Translations under genes and position numbers: made by a program | Shown here: positions 1 to 11,100 of the stretch, one piece after another | Layout of the letters: each line of letters begins with the position of its first letter | Position numbering within the stretch: position 1 is the stretch's first letter | Assembly (NCBI GenBank): GCA_014706295.1 | Contig: JACSVZ010000007.1 | Location: forward strand, 55,194,975-55,258,974 | Direction of reading: 5' to 3' | Source of the DNA: Lycocorax pyrrhopterus obiensis | Lineage: Eukaryota; Chordata; Aves; Passeriformes; Paradisaeidae | DNA: 64,000 nucleotides | Notes under the pieces: generated by a model | Seen by the model: the letters and a program-made list of their open reading frames with translations, nothing else | Database searches by the model: none | What the model was told of the DNA's origin: nothing

Positions 1-2309
1 TACAACCCTGTGTGAATGGATTTCTTCACCTGTGTGATAAGTCTTCATATGAGGAGAACATTTGAAAATAGTCTTGACTTGCACATACCTTTGTCTCAAA
101 AAGGAAAGGGAGCTTTGGAGGAGTTCTAGTGAGAATTTTTTGAAGTCAGTAATTGTATGGGCCATCTGCTGTGAGGGGGAGAGCTGAAAAATGGTAGGTA
201 TTGTCTTAAGTGTGCGTAATCCAATTTTTTTTGTGAATGCAGCCTTTAATCACCACTCTTGCAATGTGAGGCATCTGCTTCTGAATTTAAGTAGCTGAGA
301 CTAATCAGACTAATTCAAGTCTTTCTGCAATAGGCCTAATTGATCAACCTAATATCTTTGCAAAAAAAAAAAAAATTGTTTATTTATGTTACTCTTTACA
401 ATAACGAAGATGAATCTTTTAATCACTTTGCAGGGTAGTCTTGAAAGTTGATACAGAAATTTGTTTACAAAATATACCTGTTCTTATTTGTTGTGACTTC
501 AAAGCCTGCACTGTACTTAAAGGGAGAAGAAAGTGCTGATGTGTGTTCTTCCTACTGGAGTCCTCTTATTCTCATCATAATGCAAAAAGTTATGTTAGTT
601 TGAAATACAACTTAGCCTGAAGTGGGTGTGAAGTATTCCAATGCAAACTGCTAATTTGAACTGAAGTATTTAGTTTGAGCAGAAGTTTTCAGTTAAGCCT
701 CTTCTCATGTTTGCATGCCATATCAAAATACTTTTGAGAGCTGAGCACCCTGCTGTGAAATCATTTGTATATGTATTTACGTGCACAGTGCATGCATTCA
801 GAATGTTTTGCAAATATGAAGGCAACCTGTTATTAGAAGAGTGCTATTGAGGGTAAACTGAGGAAGAGCAAAGGCACACGAGTTAGTGAGGCAAGTATGT
901 CTTGGCTCCCTGTTCCTCACTCTGGCTGTTGGAAGATACACCACATCCCCCAGCTTCCAGTCTAATATTGCCTGGACCTGCACAAAAGGTTTTGAATCAA
1001 ATGCAGAAATGTTATTTACAGGACAAAAATGCGCTTCTAAGAAAAGGGTGCTTATCGCTGTAACACTAACAAATCTGAATTCTGCTCAACTTGCCTCAGG
1101 TAGGAATTCACTGATATTTTTACAATTGGATATTGTCACATTCCTGGAGAAAGTTGATGTGGATGAAATGATTAATTTTATTATACACATAGACACACAT
1201 TCAGGCAGAAAACTGTGGTAGCAACAACACTGCATTGCTCTGCTTTGTGATCTTGTTAAAATAAGGTGTTTTATTTGCTGGTGTTGAAAGCTGGGACAGA
1301 CCCCCTCCTTATAGCTTCAGATAAATCCTGACATTTCACACAGACCTCAACCCTGGGCAGATTATTAACCCTTGAGTGAAGTCTAATGTATAGTGAAAGT
1401 TATTCATATACCTAAGTCTTTATCTTAATTATTATTTGCCTACCGTATTAGGGAACGGCTTAATGTGCCAAGGGCAAAAAGCCCTCTGCATTTCAATTCA
1501 GCAAGTGTCCATGGCACCAGAACTTTTTTCTAAAGGTAGAGAGAATAGCTCTCCTCCCGCTGTTCTTACGATGGTAACATAAGAGAGGAAACCATAGTAT
1601 TGAACATAGTAATGAAATAATGCCTATTGGTTTGTAAGGGTGTAGTGAAAAGTTATCAAGGGAAATGGCAAGAGTAAGCCAGTGAGAGTTAAGTTAAAAA
1701 CATCTGGCATTATATGAAGTCAGAAACATATGAAAACTTCCAACTCACTTTATTTGACTTAGTTAATATTTTGCAGAGTGCTCACATGCGTGGTGCTGAT
1801 CTGAACTAAGATCTCATCCATGTAAGCCTTTTACCAGGTAAATAAACCAACATCCTCCAAAGAATATTTAAGCATAGATGATCATCTTGGCTTAATATGG
1901 CATGAACATTTGTTACAACTGTTCTCATCCTTTCCCCTCCTATCTTTTACGAAAACAGCCTAATAACATTTGAAGGATGTATCTGGAATGTTTCTTAACT
2001 CCCAGAAGTTGCAGCATAAATATTTTTACTAACTGATGTTACTTGAACACTGTTTTTGACTTGTTCTTTCCTTTGATGTAGCCAGGATGCACATTGCTAT
2101 CACTGCAGTGGTGGAATGGGATACCTTGGTCTCACAGGTGTTGCCACAGCCCAAGATATATTTCATCACTTTGAAAGATTAAGTCCTGGGACAGTCTTGG
2201 TCCTAGTCATGGTCCTTTCATGTGGTTTGCTATTCTGTTGGTGGTGTTGTTGGAAGTCTATTACACTGTAATGCTGGAAGGAATTTTTATTCTCAAGTGT
2301 CTCATCTAT
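1..2309. other. Unique non-coding DNA, no gene seen
   Basis: AT-rich single-copy-looking sequence. I see no repeat family, no recognisable protein and no RNA gene. The only simple-sequence feature is a run of 14 A at 362-375. The longest open frame (886-1221, 111 codons) gives a peptide with no motif I recognise and is best taken as chance. Confidence 0.6.
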
Positions 2310-3140
2310 TAGTAACTCGTGATCCAGTTCTGTTTAACATCTCATCAATGCTCAGGATGAGGGGATCGAGGGCATCCTCAGTCAGCTTGTTGACGACACC
2401 AAGCTGGGTGGAATGTTGATCTGCTGTGGGGTAGGGAGGCTCTACAGAGGGTTCTGGACAAGCTGGATCGATGGGCCCGAGGCCAGATGTCTGAGGCTCA
2501 ACAAGGTGAGGTGCCAAGCCCTGCTTTTGGGTCACAAAAATCCTCTGCCGTGCTACAGGCTGGGGACAGAGTGGCTGGAAAATGGCACAATGGCAAAGGA
2601 CCTGGGGAGCTGGTTGACATGAGCCAGCAGTGTGTGCAAGTGGCCAAAAAGGCCAATGGCATCCTAGCCTGTATCAGGAATAGTGTGGCCACAGGACCAG
2701 GACAGTGATTGTCCCCCTGTACTCAGCACTGGTGAGGCCACACCCTGAGTGCTGTGTCCAGTTCTGGGCCCCTTATTTCAACGAAGACACTGAGGTGCTG
2801 GAGCAAGTCCAGAGAAGGGCAGTGGAGCTGGGGAAGGGTCTGGAGTACCATTGTTATGAGGAGCAGCTGAGGGAGCTGGGGGTGTTTAACCTGGAGAAAA
2901 GGAGGCTCAGGGGGGACCTTATTGCCCTCTACAACTGCCTGAAAGGAGGGTGTAGCAAGCTGGGCATTGGCCTCTTCTCCCAGCCAACAAGCAATAGGAT
3001 GAGAGGAAACTGCCACAAGTTATGCCAGGGAATGTTTAGATTGGATATTAGGAAGAAATTCTTCACAGAAAAATAGCTGAGTTAAGGGTTGGACTGAATG
3101 ATCTTAAAAGTCTTTTCCAACCTAAATGATTCTATGATCT
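2310..3140 (+). mobile_element. CR1 LINE retroposon, 5'-truncated and decayed
   Basis: This is a plus-strand copy of the avian CR1 non-LTR retroposon, covering the 3' part of ORF2 (reverse transcriptase) and the 3' tail. In order, I can read the end of the RT catalytic region (DDTKLGG, near 2380-2413), a stretch with LGHKNPLPCYRLGTEWLE and AKDLGSWL (about 2519-2620), then SQQCVQVAKKANGILACI (about 2623-2680), then [12 protein letters not shown] onward (from about 2712). These lie in three different frames, so there are frameshifts near 2350, 2620 and 2700. After the peptide [10 protein letters not shown] (about 3076) the sequence jumps to the typical CR1 3' end, so roughly the last part of the ORF is deleted. 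The tail ends with the family's ATTCTATGAT-like octamer at about 3129-3138. The 5' edge is approximate, since truncation there is normal for CR1. It cannot encode an active protein. Confidence 0.95.
2705..3076 (+). pseudogene. CR1 ORF2 C-terminal remnant (reverse transcriptase)
   Basis: This 124-codon open stretch is the downstream end of the CR1 ORF2 polyprotein, beyond the catalytic RT domain. It contains the family-typical segments [53 protein letters not shown] and [10 protein letters not shown]. The open start is not a true initiation site; the upstream ORF2 sequence continues in other frames at 2413-2622 and 2487-2708. The frame stops at TAG where the family protein would continue with its last tens of residues, because the DNA there is deleted. 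It is a dead retroposon fragment rather than a host gene. Confidence 0.9.
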
Positions 3141-3189
3141 GGAGAAATTTGTTAAATGAAATGTCTGTAGCATTGTTACCAGAGACTGC

Positions 3190-3262
3190 TTGGGCACTGG
3201 GCTGGAGTTGGAACAAATGATACTGATGAGTCCCTTCCAACTCAGTATATTCTATGGTTCTA
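3190..3262 (+). mobile_element. Second CR1 3' tail, different subfamily
   Basis: About 50 bases after the first CR1 tail there is another CR1-like 3' end on the same strand. It has GGCTGGAGTTGGA, then GTCCCTTCCAACTCAGTAT and ATTCTATGGTTCT at the end. The wording 'ccaactcagtatattctatg' matches the CR1 type seen in reverse complement at 48607, and differs from the 'ccaacctaaatgattctatg' ending of the upstream copy. It is either a heavily 5'-truncated insertion or the stub of an older copy with the first inserted next to it. Confidence 0.75.
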
Positions 3263-6200
3263 GGGTCTGTTTTAGGCAGGGGACTCCTTATGAGCTGAGA
3301 GGCTCAGAGGGGCTTTTCTAAAAAACACAGGGCCTGGGCAGCCAGTGAGTTTTTCTTTCTTTTGCATGTGCAGTGGCAGAAAGGTAAAGAAACTGATGTG
3401 GAAGTGAAGAAAACAGAAGGGGAATTTGGAGAGATAAAGTGAGAAAGGTGAGTTACACAGGACTGTACCAAAGGTATTTCTGTCAAGTAGTGGGGTTGCA
3501 TGGATAGCAACTAATGGGAGCACTATCTATCTTGCTATTTGGTTGCAGCCTCTATCATGTTATAATTTTTTTTTTTTTTTACTGGAGTGTGGCTATGAAC
3601 AGGATTTTTTAATACATGGGAAGACCCTTCCCACCTTCAGTGTGATGCTACCATCCTTTCTGAAGAGGACATCATTTTGCTCTCCTCATCTCAGCAGTCT
3701 GCAAGAGCAGGAGGTAAGAAGGTATTTTCACTCTGAGTAAATTATGATGCGTTTTGAAAGTCACCTCTGACTAAATTTACCATTTCCTATCTTCTGGTGT
3801 GCTGCTACTTGCTGCAAAGAAAGGGCATTTGAGAGACAGAAAGTATGAGACCTCCTAGCAAGAACATGCAATATAGTCCTCATCCTACTTTAATACTCAT
3901 TTAATAATCTTTCAAGGCCTAGTTCTTATCTCTGACCCAGAGCTGCCAAGATTGAAATAATGCTGGTGTTTTGAGAATAGAAGCAACTTTATACTTATAA
4001 TTCTTCTCCTGTAGGGATTTTTGCCATCTTTCTTAAAGTGACTTAAGGTTGCTCTAATGTGTCTCTAGAAGAAGTGAGCTTCAATTTAAAATGAAGTTAA
4101 GTTTTGATTTTGGTAAAATAAGTAGGCTTGCATGGTTGATTCAGCCTTACTCATCTGCAAATACATGAAGTGATATAACTGTACAGGAAAGATGATATAT
4201 TTACTCTGTATCCTCTGTCTTGGAGGGATGTGATTAAATTAAGGGTCTTTCTCTCCCTGCTCCACACTCCAGGTTCAGGTCTACCTGAATCAAGCCTAAC
4301 AGATTTGAAAGTAGCATTTCAAGCCCTGCTCTACTAAATTCCTTTTTGAGGAAGCTCTAATCTAAGCACTGCTTCATAAGTGTAGTACTATCTGTAAGAG
4401 TTCATGAGGTTCTTCTTGCATATACTTTTGCTCACGGATCATAAATTTAAACCCTGGCATTTAGTCAGGGTGTTGCAAACAAAACCTGCTTACCTGCATG
4501 GTGGTTTAAAAGAGGCTGCATAATCCATTCACTTTTGTCCATGTCTTTCAATTTTCCTTGCTGGTTAAATCCATGCTACCAGTTCAAGTCTACAAAGGCT
4601 AGAGTAGTTCATGTGTGCTTAAAGCCAAGATTGCTTCTTTCACATTCTATCCAGGTTAATCTATTTCAGCCAAATTTGTTAGCTGAGGCATTTGGAATCC
4701 TTCCCTTATACAGCATCATTTGATTCTGCAAATGTCTTTGTAGGTGTTCTGACAGATGAGTATCTGGCTAAGGGCTAAAGGGGAAATCAAGACGTCCTTA
4801 AGACAGTTTTAGGTATTCCTTATGTTGGAATAGTTCTGGTGTTGAAAAGCTTTGAGAGCGTTAGACCAAATGGGGAAGAACTGGGATGTGAGGACACAAA
4901 ATTATGGTTGTTTTGTTGGTTTGTGGGTTTTTTTGAACACAGGCACTTCCTTAGTTTTCCCTTTATGGGAGAAATGTAGATACTTAGGCTGTATCCTTAT
5001 TGAAGGTAAAGTAGTGTGGTTTTACTGAAGTTAGACTGATACTGCCTCTATATGAGCTGTCTTTTAGCTTGAAGTCTTTTTCATCACTTTCCAGAGCAAA
5101 ACAGGTATACTTTCTTCTAAAAGACATTGTGTGCTCTGTGGAGCTTCAGTGCTGAGCAAAGAGAAGTTTTTCAATTTAAGTAACTCTAATTTCTGTTGAG
5201 GATAATATGCTGAATTCTGTAACACCTTCCATCTCTCGGAAGGATCTTAATACATCCTTGAGTTTTGGGACGCTGTTTCATCTGGTTGTAGTAGACGGAT
5301 GTAGATGTCATGGGGTCTTTAATTTTCACTCTTTAGATTCATTCCTCTTCTTTCTGATTAATTTCTCTATGGGGTGTCTGCCTTTTACATCACGGCAAAT
5401 GGAGTGCCGGGGGGAGGGAGATGTAATGTTTTATCAGCAGCCTCTGTTTAATGTAACTGTGCTAGTCCTGTGAACTAAATATGCTATCAAATGTAACTCC
5501 CCTGAGATGAACAGACTTAGTGATACTGGGAGAGCTGCAGAAGAACATATACAGGAAACCTTGAAAAGCCAAATCTTTCCTGTACCTTTTTTCTAAGCCT
5601 GACCCAGGGGTCTTTTCTGTTAATCTTAGTTTTTTCTTTCTTGTAGAGAAGGAAAGGTATTTCAATGTATAGTATGTATTTTACAGCTGATTGAATGCAA
5701 AGGTTGAAGCTAATGTGTGATATGTACTGCAGCAGCCCTGGGAACACATCAAAGAGAGGCTGAAACCAACACAGTGTATTAGGAGCCCACATGCACGAGG
5801 TGTGTTCTCTTATTAAGCGAGTTTTGAACAAGTCTATTGATAGGACAGAACTGAAGGAATTGTGGAGTCAAAGCCAACACCACTCTGTTACATCTCTGCT
5901 TTCACATCTTTAATTCAATGAGACTAAGTAAGATCCATGTTGCTGCTTCTGCAGATTGTTTCCCCCGTTAGTGCGAGGCGTGGTGGTGGCACTGCTGCTG
6001 AAGCACACAGGAAGGAGCAGTTATCCTAAAGCTTCTCTTCTCTCTGCTGGAAGAGTTAGTTGAGTCCCATCAGCATTTACAAGTCTTCCTGCAGAGCCTT
6101 CTGTGTATTTCCTTGTGTGTCCCAATGCCTCTGCTGCCAAGCAGAAGCTGCACTCTCACCAAGGGATGTAGGACAGTCCACATGGCAGTGATAGGCACAA

Positions 6201-8111
6201 GCAGCAAGACATGATGTGAAGTTACAGTGCACTAGCACAAACTTGCCCATATTCTTGGGGCTCCTGAACTGCCTTGATGTGAAGTCATTTTTTACTTTGA
6301 AAGGATAGGTGGAATAAGCTGCTTTGTGTACCTGCACTGGAGGTGGTATGTAATCTCCTTGGCTTAATCTGTGCTTTAGCTCCTATTGTCTAAGGCTAAG
6401 CAGTTGGCAATTAAAAAAGGAATTATTTTTCCCTTCTTACATATGAAAAACATTACTGCATGAACAGTACTGGCTTGGGCTGTGTGTGGCTGAGTTACTT
6501 TGACGCTTTCTATATTTGTCTAACTCCTGTTTAATTAGTTTCACCCACTTGTACTAAGGATGAACCTGGAGATACTTGGAAGCATGCCAGACACAAAACA
6601 AAAGGTGTATGGGAAAGGAGTGACTTCAGATCTCCCAAGTATCAATCTGTAGCTTAGCTATTAAGCTGCCTTCCTTTTCTTTGCTATAAAGAATCCTTTG
6701 AATCTGCCACAGACTATTTAAGGGATCTGAGGGCAAGATACTTGGTTTCTCAATCTCTGTTTACTTCTGCAGTGGTACAGCAATAGTAACTGGAATATTA
6801 TGAAGCTTGTGGTGACTAATAAGCGTCCTTGAGAAACCCAGTTGCAATACAGCATAGCAATGATGTAATGATGGTATCTCTACTGATCAAAAGGTGATAA
6901 CTTTTCATGTGTTATAACTAGACTCTAAATCTTTGTAGCCAGTACCAGCAGAGTTCATTGCCCAGAGACTTTCCTGCTTTATAAAACAACAATTTGAATG
7001 CTACAGTGACAAGCCAAATTTATATTAACTAGAAATATAGTCGAGAACTTAACACATCCTTAGTCATGTGTAAAGAAGTGTTTTTAAAAGAAGGTAGCAT
7101 TCTATGAAGAACTAGGAATTTTTCCAGTTAGAAGGAGGGGATAGTAGTGCATACAACTGCTACTTCCAATTGAAATTTAAAAATTTAGGTTCTGCATGTG
7201 ATGTTGGATCTAAATAAGTGACCTTTTGATGCATACCTACCTCTCATGACAAATGTTCCAGCAAAACACCCTACCCTGCTCCAATCAGTGATTTAACACC
7301 ATGGCTTCCACTGATCTCTGCTTTTCCTGAACCACCTGCTGTGATGCTATTGTAGTCTGTAGGGAAACAATTCACTGATCAGTACAGTTCTATCACAAAA
7401 AGACCTGGTTCTTGAATGGTATTTTGCTGGGGCTGCTACAGGCACTCTGCAGAAGAGCTACTGCCATGCAGAGGCATCTGTGGTCACTGATATTGCCATT
7501 ACAGCTTTTTGCCCTGTATCTGGTTTTCATTCTTGTGATTTTTGTCTGCATACACTGTCTCAGCCTTTAAAGCAAAAACCAGGAAAAACTTGGTAAGAGT
7601 TGTTCTTTTCCCTCACGTGCTGAGATTTGTTTTTCAGTAGATTGTGTTTCTTAAGCCCTCCATATATCCACTCAAGTGTTCACAGAACCCACCTCTGATT
7701 TACTGTTGATGTTCCTCCTGGAAAGGCAGAGGGGACTTCTGATGCTTGATTTCTAATACTTTTAGAGTTGAGTTTAAGAAATGAGCTCACCTTCTCCTGG
7801 AGCCAAACCGCTGTTTTGTTGTCTTTGGGGACAAATTAATTGATCTTCTCAATATCTTTGCCTGTGGCTGAAGGTTGGATGTAAGTCTGGAGTCGTGGTT
7901 AGTAACTGTGTGCTTTGCAATCACACCTCCTGGCACACCCTACAGGCAGTGCTTGTTCCACATGGGAATGTCCACTCATTTTGGGGGAATTTGACCCTTG
8001 GTTCTTGCACATCCACCCTTAAAGCCACAAGATCATGCACTGCTTTTTTCCCCGTTGTGACAACGTAAGGCACACAAGTCACCAGGTTTAAGCAGTGAGG
8101 GCTTGCAGTGG
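3263..8111. other. Unique non-coding DNA
   Basis: No gene, RNA gene or interspersed repeat recognised. There is a run of 15 T at 3566-3580. Open frames are short (largest about 104 codons, 5517-5831 on the minus strand), overlap one another on both strands and show no domain, so I treat them as chance. Confidence 0.6.
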
Positions 8112-8131
8112 TGACCTATTTGAGTAGGTCA
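8112..8131. promoter_or_regulatory. Everted repeat of AGGTCA half-sites (ER8-like)
   Basis: TGACCT at 8112-8117 and AGGTCA at 8126-8131 are two perfect nuclear-receptor half-sites facing outward with an 8-base spacer. The symmetry extends one more base inward (TGACCTA / TAGGTCA). Everted repeats with 8-base spacing are known as RAR/RXR binding sites. That this one is used is inference only; no promoter or gene lies nearby in the window. Confidence 0.35.
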
Positions 8132-11100
8132 TGAATTGGCCTGTGGTGGTGAGACCTCTGCTGCCAACCAGCTCTTTGGCAGCTGGAAACGACAGTGGAC
8201 ACTCACTATGGGCCAAAACCTCAGCCACTTAGTGTGTGTGGTTTTCCTGCTCAAATGTATTTAACCAAGAAATATTTCTTAATGAAAGACTGATGGTGCC
8301 CCCTAGACCCCTTCTGTGCTTCCCATCACCTCGCTGGGGTGATTTTGGCTGAAAATAAGGCAAGTTGAGACTGGGGAGTGGACACAATAAGTGCTTTATT
8401 AAAAAAAAAAAAGGTCAAACCACAAACCAAAAAGCCCCATTACATTGTTTGTGCCTACATGTCCTTTTTCTCAATGCCCAAATTAGTGTTCAGAAATGTG
8501 TATCATTTAGTAAGAAATGAAATAAAATTCTCCTGACTTGTGAGTGTTTCTGATGACAGGCAGAAAGGTTAAAGCTGGTAAACTTGTTTTAAAAGCATGC
8601 TCCCAGATCACAAGCCTCTGAAAATGAGTGTTGGGTGCTTAGAGGAGCTTTATGAGCATGCTTTTGTTAAATAGTTGCTCTGATCTTGCTTATTCAGTCT
8701 TTAAATTAATGTGTAAAGCATGCCCATAAGCAACCAGCAGCTGAATTGACTGTGATTAGATGGATTATTACTATTACTCAGCCCAACAAGTTGCTATATG
8801 TTTTGTGTACTCAAGCAAATTTTGCTGTGCAGGCAAGTAGCATGATATGCACATGGGCTATCATAAAATCCCTCAAAATATCCCAGGATTAGATAAACAG
8901 ATTTATGGAGTTGAAATAGAAAGGAATTGCTTGTGTTTCTAAATTAGAGGCTTTCTGGCATTTACAAACACAAATAGCTTCTATCTCAAAATACTTTGTT
9001 TCAAGCAAGCATCAACTCAGTTGCTCCTTTTCTCCCCCAGTAGGAAATAAGAGTCGATTTATCAGAGCATCAAGCTGATTAAAAAGACATTATCTGCTGC
9101 AGGGGCTCATTTAAAGAGGTCTGGAGCTTCCACTGGGTTGCAGTGTTTGGTTGAATTCATTTCACACAGTAAAAATCCAATCTCTTGGCTTTAAAATTCT
9201 TTAACTCTTTCTCTTGGGGTGAAATAACTAGGAAGTTCTGAAAGTTTAGAAGCCGTGCAAACTGCGGGGTGTTGTGTGGTGATAAAGCAGCCCTGAAGGG
9301 TTTGCATCATATGATGAGGAAAATACCTGGCATATGGACCGTGTGCTGGGTCCCACAACCAGGCACTTCTTCCTTTGGCTGAGTGGTCCTGACTCTGAGC
9401 TCTCCTTGGGGAGGATTGGGGGCTGTTGCTGATGGCCTGGGCTGAAGTGTGCCCTGACCTGCCTGCTTTAGGCAGCCTCTCAAGGCTTGGTCATGGGGTA
9501 AGGTGGCAAACCTTTCTTAGTTCTGTAATTCCTGGAGAGCTCTGGGACTCTGGCTGAGGTGGGAGATGAGCCCTTTGAAAATGGCAGGCAAACCTGGCTT
9601 TGAAAAACAGATGGAGATAAAGTGATTGTGTTACCAAGCAGGGAATCAGAGGAGTAAGACCAGGAACATACTGGGAATAAAGGGAACTGTGAGGCCCTGT
9701 GGACCTCATGTCCAGCTCCTTTCCAGATTTTGGGGCTGGAATGAAATGTCTAGATCTTATTCTAACATACAGAATGTGTTTTTAATAGCTGACTGGATTT
9801 TTTAGATAGCAATTTATCAAGTGCTTTCTAGGAGAAAACAAGTAATTGATGGCCTTACTGCAAGACTGGAAATGGCCATTAGGACAAATTCTTATTTCAT
9901 AATTTCCAGGTGTTCTTTGGGGAAACTCTATATGGCAGGAAATTCAAGCCATGAGTCAAACAGTGGTAATACAAACAGTATTATTCTAATCAAGGAAGCT
10001 TCTTCTGAAATAAACTATGAAAATAGGGAGGAATATTTTATTTCTTTAAGCTGTTGTTCAGGAAAGCATTTAATAATTTTAAGGCTCAGTGAGTGCAATG
10101 TGTCTTACACATATGTTAAAGTGTTTTCTGGACTAGAGGCATATTCCCAGTGAGAGGCAAGCTCTCATGGGCTATGTGCCTTGCTCCACAGGTCTCCTAT
10201 TTGGTCTGAATTTGCATTTGCTACTACAATGCAGGTATTTTTCATACTTTTTTCATTGGTCTGTTGGAGCCTGATGGGCTGCTGCTCTGACTGCTGGGTT
10301 TGGGAAGAGAGGGAAATTATTGTAGCCTACACTTTCCCTAATCTCTCTGAGTCTGGGAGAATGTATTTGCTGATGGCAGTTTGGGTAGGTGATAGCTGGG
10401 GATCAAGAAGGCATACATTTTGTGAGAACACAATAGCAATGCACTGAAATGCTGTGGTATTTTTTTGTACAACTTTATAGCAAGGCTGGATCACATTGTC
10501 ATCAAAGTAGCATCTGCTGAATCGGGACAGGAGGGCACCACTGTAATGGTGATTTTAGTCCTTTGCAGGGATTTCCGACCAACAGCTTACAGAAAATATT
10601 TTCTCTGTATTTTTCTAGTCCTGTAAATCTCCTGCAGAGCTGTTTTTCACATTATGCTGCCCTTGGGAAGGCCCTTGCAGCTGAGGCCTCCCTGGTCTGT
10701 CGTGAGGAGCCCCAGTAATGTCTATAATCAAAGTAGAGCAGGCAGAGAAATGGTGGGAGATGAAAGACATGGAACAACATAATCAGAATAGCAGGTCAGG
10801 TCATCTCTAACTCTTCTTGCAGCACACACTTGAGTGCCTGCTGCACAAGCTCTTTCCTGCCTATTTCAAAAGCATATTCCACTTCATGCTGTACAAATGT
10901 AAAACCAAAGTCTATGCAAAAGCTTCTGACTTGTCGGCCCTGAAGAGAGAGTGGCAAGTTGAAAGTGGGACTTTCTTTTTTGACTTTTTTAACTTTTAAC
11001 ACCTTGTTGTGGTTTGTCATGTTGATAAAGATACTAAAGGGAAATAAAGTCAAGAAATGGCACTTGTGTAGACTGAAGAATATCCACTCAGTTGGTAAAA

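Noticed and set aside
8341..8412. Possible retrocopy tail: A12 after 'agtgctttatt'
   Set aside because: No upstream sequence resembles a known mRNA or SINE, and there is no proper AATAAA ahead of the run.
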